Shown here in pieces: positions 34,229 to 43,082 of a stretch of 64,000 bases of DNA. The notes under the pieces were generated by a model that did not search any database, was not told where the DNA came from, and saw nothing but the letters and a program-made list of their open reading frames with translations. A program made the translations under genes and the position numbers. The DNA comes from Psococerastis gibbosa (Eukaryota > Arthropoda > Insecta > Psocodea > Psocidae): NCBI GenBank assembly GCA_963971405.1, contig OZ020484.1, forward strand, positions 52,873,151 to 52,937,150. Direction: 5' to 3'. Numbering within the stretch: the stretch's first letter is position 1; each line of letters opens with the position of its first letter.

Positions 34229-34453
34229 TGACACAGTCCCAGGCCACGGTGTGGGCCCATAGGACTCCAGTGGACCTCCTGATTATAGTGGATTCCGAAC
34301 CACTTGGGAAACACAGTGAAGTCACACGATTAGTTCGGAGGTGACCAGGACAAGTCCTACCATGTTTCCCTACCGGCACTGTGCATACGACCAATTTATC
34401 TGCAGCTTTGAACCTGCTCTGGTCCGCTGGATTCAACTTGGTATGGCGGCCGG
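34229..34453 (-). mobile_element. SINE-like repeat B, copy 2 (inverted, partial)
   Basis: Reverse-complement match to 33338-33560 lacking the tail end. It lies immediately outside the right arm of the fold-back at 32884-34212. Confidence 0.75.
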
Positions 34454-34531
34454 CTACCTATCTACTATATCTACATCTATTATTGACGAGTACTATATGA
34501 TATACTAATAGTACAATATATTGTATTATAG

Positions 34532-34669
34532 TGTTGATGTCGATGAAGAAACTATTCGTATTATTTCTAATGGACTTGATTTTGACGTGGACTTTTACTT
34601 GGCAGAGGTCACAGTCACTCCTGACAGATTGAATCACCTCGACTACTTGTTGCCTCTCCTCAAATCTAA
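34532..34669 (+). CDS. IR-b exon 4 (S1 end)
   Basis: Acceptor GTATTATAG, donor GTAAGC. Encodes I-I-S-N-G-L-D-F-D-V-D-F-Y-L-A-E-V-T-V-T-P-D-R and L-L-P-L-L-K-S, matching IR-a exon 4 with the ligand-contact Arg kept. Ends in phase 2. Confidence 0.88.
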
Positions 34670-35456
34670 GTAAGCCCACAAACCTAAAATACGCATACTG
34701 TATATACATAGTAACGCAACTGTATTTACATAATTTTATGATTGCGCCAAGTTTCTAAATAGCGCATGCGACCCCTACACAAATTATTTCTATCAATATA
34801 GTACTTTATTAGTCTCACATTCAAAAGAAGACCAACAGTAAGAGCGAAAGTCCGGCAAGACCTCAAGATTGCAGGAGCAACACAAGGGATAAAAGCGAGG
34901 AAGAATTAAAGTATCTTGAAGCATGTTCATCACTCGCTTACCCAGTCAGTGCCAGTCAGTCACTATATGCGTTACGATCTTATATTTAAGGCTGAAAGCT
35001 TTAAGTTTACGGTCTTATAAGTTGCGTTCGAAGAAGTAAGTCCTAGGCCTATATATAGCGTACATATGCTGCATGCCAACTAACAATATCCAACTTGCGA
35101 AAGCCTATCATAACCATATCCCAACAACAGTTTCTACCAACTAGCAGAAATCAATCTGGCAGTCCAAGTTAATAAAAGCTTTCCAGGTCCTGTCCCCTAT
35201 AAGTAGATATAGGTATTATGTGCCATGCCTGAAACGAACGGACTTATTGGCATTCTGTTTTCTGTCGGACAGATTTAACATCATTGACTTGCTTGGATCG
35301 AATAAAAGTGTCCGGCACTGCCAACAAATTCCGAGTTTTGCAACTCCATTGCCACATCGTGACTCGGAACAATAACCATCAATTATTTAGCTATGAATAT
35401 AAAGGCAATAAATTGATTCGAATACCTAGGTGACCCAATTCTTGGTTATTTTTCAG
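34670..35456. other. IR-b intron 4, nothing recognised
   Basis: No repeat family shared with the rest of the window and no coding similarity seen. Confidence 0.5.
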
Positions 35457-35684
35457 CAATCAAGTATATTTTCGCCAACATGGGTACAACATTGACTGGA
35501 AAGTGGAAAGTCATACTGCGGCCTTTCGGCACAGACGCCTGGATAGCGACCGCAATGTGGGTCGTTATTGCATCCTTAGCTTTGTATGCGTCCAGCAACA
35601 TTGCCAAAGGATGCTGCCCGGAAACCGACAGCGTTACACCGGTCGAGTCCCTGTTGTTTGTTTTACAAACAATCAGTTGTCAAG
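35457..35684 (+). pseudogene. IR-b exon 5 (M1 and pore) with 7-bp tandem duplication
   Basis: Acceptor TTTTTCAG, donor GTAAGC. Codes N-Q-V-Y-F-R-Q-H-G-Y-N-I-D-W-K as far as the duplicated TGGAAAG (35497-35503 and 35504-35510). The receptor sequence then continues one frame over (V-I-L-R-P-F-G-T-D-A-W-I-A, pore P-V-E-S-L-L-F-V-L-Q-T-I-S-C-Q-G). With seven bases fewer the exon phase equals IR-a exon 5. Confidence 0.88.
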
Positions 35685-36574
35685 GTAAGCATCCACTGTT
35701 GTTGGGATAGGTGCGGGCACCGTGAGGGAATGGTTCTTTAAATGAATGGCTTGATATTATCGTTAAAATATGTAGGTCCGATAGATAGATAGAAAATCTG
35801 GGCCCCCTCATGCAGAAGCGTAGGACGAACCTATATTCCTAGGTAAATAGCAGCAGCCCGGTCATGGCGATTTGGGATTATAATAATAATATTAATAATA
35901 AATTTTAGGGAGATTCATCTACCTATTGAGATGGCGACCAATGTTTGACGCTCGGAAAATTTCTTCACAACTTTTCTTTTCATGACCCCTAATATATATA
36001 TGTATGTACTTATTGGTGTACATACCTAGCCTATGTATATGTATGTACATAATATATTATATATTATATCGATTTTAGGAAACACTCTACTTCCGTTAAT
36101 ATTATCCGATTTTGATGAAACAAAAAATGTTCATACAAATGTCTTGATCGAGTTCGTTAACTACGTCTTAATTACAAGATGGCGGCCGATTAAAACCTTA
36201 TATAATTCATATCTCAGTTAATATTGGTCACAGAGGAATGAAATAAAATCGAACTGAAAGCCCGTGTTATTATCTACGATAATGGTTATCAACACTTTTT
36301 ACGACAAATCAACCATTTTCAGATGGCCTCCAGTCAAAGTGAAAATAATTTGATAAGTAAAGCTCATGGTCGGCATTGTGGTTCGAAATTTGGAACACAA
36401 GAGTGTTTTGTATGCTGATGTTGTGGTCGGGAAATTAATGAAGTATTTTTTATTTTTTATTGCATAAGTCATAGCGTAGGTAGCGTAGAGGAAAAGCAGG
36501 GTCTGCGGAATCTCTCTACACCTCATCGGCCAGAGCCGAAAGGGTTTTTTAATACCGTAGTAGTAAGGTGTCAC

Positions 36575-36845
36575 GTGACGGTGTTAAAATATGCGCGGGA
36601 AATTCAAATTAATAAATAATAGGAATACAAGAAAATGGTTGAATTGTTTAATAATTGAAGGAAATACTAATAAACATTAAAATGTACAGGTTAAATTTTG
36701 AAACATAATAAGAATTTTTATTAATGTGTCTACATCTATCAATGGAGAAAAAAATGAAAACTCACCAAAAATATTAATTTATCAATTAGAATTTCCCGCG
36801 CATTTTGCACTCATTTGAAATTTGTGCAAAATGCGCGGGAAATGA
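36575..36845. repeat. fold-back with TGCGCGGGAAATT ends
   Basis: ATGCGCGGGAAATT at about 36591 appears inverted at 36793. A tight palindrome at 36790-36842 pairs TTTCCCGCGCATTTTGCAC with its complement. MITE-like, in IR-b intron 5. Confidence 0.55.
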
Positions 36846-36970
36846 GTTATTTTCTTCAAAATAATTGAATGAACCCGGTATTATAATAATCTGCAGGTAG
36901 TCTACAAGTTCACATAGGGTTGTTTGAAGTTAAATTAAATTAAAAATTACAATAATTCATGTTATTTCAG

Positions 36971-37185
36971 GCTGTTTTCGAATTCCTAAAAGCAGCTCTG
37001 TGCGGATTCTGTTCTTGTTGTCGTATTTAGTTGCTACTGTGCTGCTGCCTTTTTACTCAGCCTCGCTCATTTCGTCCCTCACGAAGAAGGAGCTTTCGAT
37101 GCCTTTCAATACCTTGCAGGATATACACAACTCTGACTATAAGCTTCTCTTATGGGATGACACAGCCGATGAAGAATATTTTTCG
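36971..37185 (+). CDS. IR-b exon 6 (M3)
   Basis: Acceptor TTATTTCAG, donor GTACGG, 215 nt. Encodes S-V-R-I-L-F-L-L-S-Y-L-V-A-T-V-L-L-P-F-Y and S-A-S-L-I-S-S-L-T-K-K-E, very close to IR-a exon 6. Confidence 0.9.
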
Positions 37186-37492
37186 GTACGGTATGTGTGT
37201 CACCGTACTTAAAAGTAACGGTCCATGCAGTTAGCTGAGAATTGGCCAATAAAATAGACGGTTGGGGCCCAATACAGGCTAAAGGGAAAACAGTCAACAT
37301 CCCTAATAGAAAGAAAGAAAATTATTTTGTTTGCAAATGCACGTGAAAATATCCCGTAATGCTTTACCAAGTCCCGCCCCTCCATGTAAATTCCCTATGC
37401 TTCATTTTCAAATCAGATAGAACTACTTTGCATGTGTTTGTATACACAAAACTTATTGGGGTTCCATTCCAAATTTAATGCATTAAGGTCAC

Positions 37493-37790
37493 TAAGGCAC
37501 TATATACCCTGGTATTGTCATCCGCCATTTTTTATCCCATATTTCCTATATGCTAAGTATTGTAATTATTTTTAAGAAAAGTAAAAGATTGAAAAAATCG
37601 AAAACAAGTTTAGTATTTTATTTTTATGAAACACTTCCCTAATTGGTAGAACGTTTTTTATATACAAAATAAATAAACAACGATAAATTTCTAATAATAA
37701 ATAGATAAACGCCCAATGCTTGGCTTATACACCAGACTTATAATGGATAAAAAATGGCGGATGACAATACCTGTCTCATATAGAGCCCTA
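37493..37790. mobile_element. 298-bp MITE nested in the fold-back left arm
   Basis: Flanked by AAGGTCAC at 37485-37492 and 37791-37798 (8-bp target duplication). The right arm of the host element has a single GTGACCTT at 39367-39374, the reverse complement of the unoccupied site. Terminal inverted repeats are imperfect (TAAGGCACTATAT against TAGGGCTCTATAT), and an inner pair contains GGTATTGTCATCCGCCATTT. 8 bp suggests a hAT-type mover. Confidence 0.85.
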
Positions 37791-38824
37791 AAGGTCACAA
37801 GTGGACATTGCTTATTTTTTTTAGCTAAAATTGTCGATCTGTTGCACTTTTTACTAATTCACGACTCCAATGTCAAAATTAAAATTAAAATTTTCTGAAT
37901 GTTAGTTAATTGTCTTCAACTACAGTAGCACCGTTAGTGGAACGGTCTTAGGGTCATCATAGAACAAAATCATAGCTATATTTATTGATATAAATATTAT
38001 TAGTGCGTTTCTTGAATTTGAGAAATTTATAAAATTTTCTTCTTGCTATACTGTATTATAAAATTGATCAATTTGAAAGTAGACAGTTAATATCGAAGTT
38101 AAGGGCATTCAGACCACAGCAGAAAATAGTGTTGTCTTACCAAAGGAAGCAGGCCTAGTAAGAGGAAGCAACTGAAGCAACATTTCCGCATGAACCGTTT
38201 GGTAAGGCAAGCAAATTCACTAGGAGACATGATTGATAATCTTAAACCTTTGCGAACTATTTAAGGAATTAGAAAGTTATATCAGTGATTTATTGTCAGA
38301 TATGCGTCAATTCAGATGTAACAGAGTCTAGGAGTCCGTCGAGGTATAAAATCAACAAAAATATAAAGGCAAAAGGACGTCAATAATACTATGCGATCTA
38401 GACGAATGTGATGAAAGTATGATAAGGAACCCCATAATTATGTATATTCATCCTAGGATGATTGCTGACTGTTAAGCTTGGACACCCTGCGACACGAAAT
38501 ATTAGAAATTGACGGTCGTTACCAAATGCCCAAGGAGAGCCTCCGCGTATTTATCACTAGGCGTCTTCACTTCAGGTACAATCTGTACTCTATAGTGACC
38601 ATAGGCCTACATGAAAAGTAGTTCCGAGAGAAATGAATTTCAATTTGCTAGTATTAGAATTTTGGTCTGATAGATAAAATATTTCTAAAGACTTTTCCAT
38701 AATATAAAGAAATCAATGTAATCAATTAGTACTCGCATCAGAACTTATTGGGAAAATGTTGTTCTTGGTTAAGCTTTACGTAATAAAATAAAAAGCACAA
38801 CCAGTATAGGTTGAGGAGACTATT

Positions 38825-39067
38825 ATGAATACACGCATCAGAAGTGCAGCAGAAACAAAGAAGTCACAATTTAAATGCTGTGCAGATTTAAGATGTTTGA
38901 CAAAATACAACGTCTTGGTCGAGTCAGAACGCACGCTTTCTTGGCGTTATAGGTATTTACAAGGAATCCGGAACGCCAGGTCTGAAGGAAATCGCATTGT
39001 ATACCTTGAAGAGACCCTTATTGATGTGATACACAGAAACTCTATTCTGTGGCCTGAACGCTCTTAA
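38825..39067 (+). pseudogene. DDE transposase fragment
   Basis: 80-residue frame with L-S-W-R-Y-R-Y-L-Q-G-I-R and I-V-Y-L-E-E-T-L, resembling the start of the DDE core of insect transposases (usually R-Y-L-R-x-I-R and Y-L-D-E-T-W). The first acidic residue is Glu instead of Asp and the rest of the domain is missing. Inactive. Confidence 0.55.
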
Positions 39068-39746
39068 GTTACGGTAACTTTCTACTTTCAAGTTGATCCA
39101 TTTTATAACACAGTATGGTAAGATGAAAATTTTATAAATTTCTCAAATTCAAGAAACGCACTAATAATATTTATAACAATAAATATTGCTTTGATTTTGT
39201 TCTATGATGATCTTAAAACCGTTCCACTAACGTTGCTACAGTAGTTAAAGACAATTAACTAACATTCAGAAAATTTTAATTTTAATTTTGACATTGGAGT
39301 CGTGAATTCGTAAAAAGTGCAACAGATCGACAATTTTAGCTAAACAAAAATAAGCAACGTCCACTTGTGACCTTAATGCATTAAATTTGGAATGGAACCC
39401 CCATAAGTTTAATGTATACAAACACATGCAAAGTAGTTCTATCTGATTTGAAAATGCAGCATAGGGAATTTACATGGAGAGGCGGGACTTGGTAAAGCAT
39501 TACGGGATATTTTCATGTGCATTTGCAAACTTTTCTGGGCGAACAGTATATAGTATCATTGGTTAGGAGAGATGACCCACTCACCCACTAGGTGTATCAG
39601 TTCTCAGCAGGGATTGATCCTCACAGTGATATCGTGCCGCAGGGTTTTTTTATTGTACAATACGGTACGGTATAAGTGTGTTCCGGACTAGTCACCTAGG
39701 GTTATGAACGGCAGGGTCAGCGTTCGATAAAGTGACAAAAAAGGAA

Positions 39747-39963
39747 AACTTTTTCTGCTGCTAAACCTGGATGCAATTTTTAGGCGCAAGTTCCACCGAC
39801 CTCGTTTGTGTTTGTCAGTGTGATATTGACGTGGTAGCAGACATTAAAGACAGTCTTTAATGTTTGCTACTGCTACCACGTCAATATCACGCTGACAACC
39901 ACAAAGGAGATCGGTGGAACTTGCGCCTAAAAATTGCATCCAGGTTTAGCAGCAGAAAAAGTT
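39747..39963. repeat. 217-bp near-perfect hairpin
   Basis: Two arms of about 105 bp (AACTTTTTCTGCTGCTAAAC outward ends) separated by only a few bases around 39852. By eye there are about five mismatches and one 6-base indel. No coding content. A MITE that has become a hairpin, or a hairpin-RNA source, in IR-b intron 6 about 80 bp before exon 7. Confidence 0.85.
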
Positions 39964-40041
39964 ATATATAGTATATAGCCTACTTACTATAAGTGCTTTA
40001 TGGTCGTCATTGTAATCCACCAATCTGCCGTACTCTTACAG

Positions 40042-40337
40042 TCGTCGAAAGATGATATTCTGCAGAGCATCTACAGGAATCAGGTGGTGCTGAAGAATTA
40101 CACGCTGCACAATGGCTACCGCGGGCTCTGCGAGGACATGTGTGCTGGCGACGACAAGGGGCAAGTGGCAGGCGGCAGGTGGCAGGTGGCGGTGTTTGCT
40201 GAAGAGGTTTCCATGGACGTTGTTGTGAAGGAGTTCAAGAACTGCCACGTTGCCAAATTGACGAACCCTGTGTCACCCATTTTTGAGGCCATGGGGGTGC
40301 GAAAGGGCAGCCCTTACAGGCAGGGCATTAACTACAA
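40042..40337 (+). CDS. IR-b exon 7 (S2) with 30-nt insertion
   Basis: Acceptor ACTCTTACAG, donor GTAAGT. Q-S-I-Y-R-N-Q-V-V-L and V-S-P-I-F-E-A-M-G-V-R-K-G-S-P-Y match IR-a exon 7. Between C and V-F-A-E it carries an extra run rich in G, Q and R, encoded by GGCAGGTGGCAGG-type repeats (about 40155-40195). In frame. Confidence 0.88.
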
Positions 40338-40704
40338 GTAAGTAGTCTAGGCATAAGATTTTAGATATTGTTATTGATTAAACAAAAATATTGAAGCTGT
40401 TGTTATAGCCAGTGCAGCCTAAACTTGTGCCGGGTGTAGTGGAAAGCACTCCTGCACAATTGTGACTATGCACGCTTGGGGTGACATCCTACAACGTCAT
40501 CTGAATGCAGTGATGACAGTGAAGTCTCACCTTTCATAATATTTTCATCACCTTAAGAGCTACCACAATAATCTAATGCTTCCATTATATAGCGTCAACC
40601 TTACCAGCTTAGCAAATCATTATCAACAATATTCATCCTGATATCTTCACTCTCAACCACACCCAGCAAATTTCTGCCTGCCAAATCATTTTTACGATTA
40701 TTAA

Positions 40705-41105
40705 GAGGACTTACTACGTAGAAAATGAGCACCCCAAAATTTGTTGTTTTTATTGACTTTTTATTTTTTATTTAATTAACAAAGCAAGTCATTAAAAATG
40801 TGGCCCATGGAAGTTGGAGAAGACTGATTCATTCATCATGTAGGCCTAATAGGAAATATCAAATTTTTGGTACCTTAGTTCTTTCATAAATACCAGAACG
40901 GACTAAAAATTATGCGTATTCTGGGATTTTTGGAAGAACTACAAAACCGAATAGTAAAAATACCCGATTATATGATGCACGAAGTAAATTTTAGTCTTCT
41001 ACAACTTCCATGAGCCAAATCTTTATTACTTGCTTTGTTAATTAAATAAAAAATCCACAAAAACAACAAATTTTGGGGTGCTCATTTTCTACGTAGCATG
41101 TCCTC
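40705..41105. mobile_element. 401-bp MITE with TTAA flanks
   Basis: Arms 40705-40845 and 40975-41105 are inverted copies (GCACCCCAAAATTTGTTG and the matching CAACAAATTTTGGGGTGC). TTAA flanks both sides (40701-40704, 41106-41109), the piggyBac-type target. A related copy lies at 61748-62045. In IR-b intron 7. Confidence 0.78.
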
Positions 41106-41382
41106 TTAAGGCTACGCATTACTATACCAGCTAATTATAACGGGAATAAATCTTGGATGGCCTAACTTTTCGACTCCTAGATTTTAACCTTTCCAAAACT
41201 CACAGTCCCTGAAGGGGGTGTTCACAAGGCCTGCTCGTCGGTCTGTGTAGTGCATTTCGGGACAATGCATCTTTCTAGCCTATTGTATAGTTATATTTTT
41301 GTTGAAGCTGCAACTTTAATGAAGTTATTTTTGTCTTTTAGCCTATGTAATAATTTTTAACAGGTTATAATGCAACTTTCAG

Positions 41383-41659
41383 ACTGCTCCGTCTTTGGGA
41401 GACAGGATGCCTCAACAGATACTACAGGCGTTACATGCGCTCCGAGACCAAAACGACCAAAACCTCAGTAACGCAAGTCAATAGTTATGATGTCGTCGTC
41501 ACGTTCTGCCTTCTCCTTTCTGGCATGCTGCTTTCTGTGCTCACTCTCACAGTCGAGATTTACAGTGTACAGAGAAAAGTTCAGCAAGAAAGGGGCAAAC
41601 AAGAGGCAGTAGTATTGAATAACTTAAGCCCAATCCGACGACCGATACATAAAATTTAA
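41383..41659 (+). CDS. IR-b exon 8 (M4 and stop)
   Basis: Acceptor AACTTTCAG. L-L-R-L-W-E-T-G-C-L-N-R-Y-Y-R-R-Y, then Y-D-V-V-V-T-F-C-L-L-L-S-G-M-L-L-S and a last helix. The tail is about 25 residues longer than IR-a, ends I-H-K-I, stop TAA 41657-41659. Confidence 0.89.
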
Positions 41660-42840
41660 GTGACGTTCATCTTGTTATTAGGCCTACGTCAGCCGATTCA
41701 ATAATAATAAAAATAATAACAAGCGTCACTGAAATATTTTAAAGTATCAGTCGTCGGATCTGGCCTAAGTCACCACAAAGTTAATGTTAGGTACCAATAT
41801 CCTACCTTACAGTACGTTCAATTTTAAATATTATTTTCCTTTCTGTAGTCCCCTACGCATGCACAGGCTCCATATTCGAAAGTTACCGCTATTCGCTTGC
41901 ATCGTATTATCTATTGTTAGTCATTACGATGTCTTGCCATCCCAGAGGAATGCTCCGCCGAAAAACTAGGTTTTTTGTTATTATAGCCTAATTTAATAAA
42001 AATCACTAATAATATTTGCGAAACAGTCATGCCAACTGCTGGCAATCTAAATCCAGAGTACAAACTTGTCTGCTGTCACATTTATCATAAGTACCTAGTC
42101 CTATAACAAAAAAGGTCGCGTCGGGACATAAGATATCAACACATATTCGGATATACTACTATAATATTATAACTCATGGCTTTGGTGTAAGGTATGCTGT
42201 CCTAGGCCTTCCCAGTAGATTGCAAAAGAGGGCAAAAGAGAAACAGTCATTGAACGTACGTAATAATTTATTTCAAGTCAAATGTAGGTAGAAAATAAGC
42301 CCAAAATTTACTACTCAACTGGAGTGGATCTTGGGCAGAGACCAAATAGAAAAAAATTAACATGAAAGAAATATTTACAATGAGATGCGACAAAAATAAA
42401 AATGGATGCCGATGTTATTCGACTGCAATTTAACCATTGCACGTCACTTAAATGAACAATGATAACTGGCCTCTTACCAGTCACTAAGACTTACAAAAGT
42501 AATGTGCACTGTCTGATAATAAATTCAATCTATATTTCTGAGCAGCATTCAGTCTGGTAAAAATCAGTCGCTGCACAGAGCTAGAGCTCAATCCGGTTTC
42601 GTTCAGTTTTGGTAGAAACTAAATATCCTCCAACGGTGACCGCACATAAAAAGCTTTGCTTGTTCAGGGGCAAAGCCAGGAGTTTTAAAATTTCTTAAAA
42701 CTTTCAACACTCAACTTCAACGTGATATCGAGTGTTCAACAAAATTTAACATACTTTAATTAGTTCAAATTCTCCCGAAATTAACCCAAAAACTAAGAAA
42801 GGGAAAAAGAAATAGACTTATTCACATGTCATAAATCACC
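41660..42840. other. convergent intergenic region, IR-b to EXD2
   Basis: The two genes converge here, so this holds both 3' flanks. No repeat or RNA gene recognised. A TTTATT (AATAAA on the minus strand) near 42268 is a distant candidate for EXD2 polyadenylation. Confidence 0.45.
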
Positions 42841-43082
42841 CTAAAATAAATCAACTGACCAATTCGCGGGCAAAAACTGCGGCTCCATGGCTTCCATAAA
42901 CATTTCGCGCCACAACTTCTGAAGTTTAGTGAGCGGAATGTTGTTTATCTGGTACAACTTAACAACTGCCTCGGCAAGGGGCGCCCTCAGGTAATGCTCA
43001 TCGTCTTTTTTCCAGTTGCGACTTTCTCTCAGGAAATTAGCTGTAACTGTAATTGGTCTGGGTCCTCTGGGACGGATATACA
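42841..43082 (-). CDS. EXD2: EXD2 last exon
   Basis: Minus-strand acceptor TAATTTTCAG. 80 codons including stop (TAG at 42843-42841). Contains W-K-K-D-D-E-H-Y-L, L-Q-K-L-W-R-E-M-F and the conserved W-S-V-D ending. Confidence 0.88.

Larger units (their letters stand above)
37331..39531. mobile_element. large fold-back DNA transposon with DDE remnant
   Basis: The left arm (37331-37492 continued at 37791-38095) pairs with an inverted right arm (about 39090-39531). The interior holds the transposase remnant at 38825-39067. A 298-bp MITE is inserted in the left arm only. A further terminal piece of the family lies at 45130-45310. Occupies most of IR-b intron 6. Superfamily uncertain; a Tc1/mariner-like DDE is my best guess. 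Confidence 0.75.
29255..41659 (+). pseudogene. ionotropic receptor paralogue with a frameshift in the M1 exon
   Basis: Tandem copy of the IR at 17141-26409: eight exons in the same order with the same phases (29255-29626, 30732-31010, 32578-32702, 34532-34669, 35457-35684, 36971-37185, 40042-40337, 41383-41659). All splice sites are canonical and seven exons are open. In exon 5 the heptamer TGGAAAG is duplicated at 35497-35510. The exon therefore has 228 nt where the phase needs a multiple of three fewer seven, and the frame entered from exon 4 runs to a stop inside or just past the exon. Downstream coding (M1, pore, M3, S2, M4) is preserved in the other frame, so the break is recent, polymorphic, or a sequencing error. 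Without it the product would be a normal IR with a longer C-terminal tail. Introns carry far more transposon DNA than the first gene. Confidence 0.8.
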
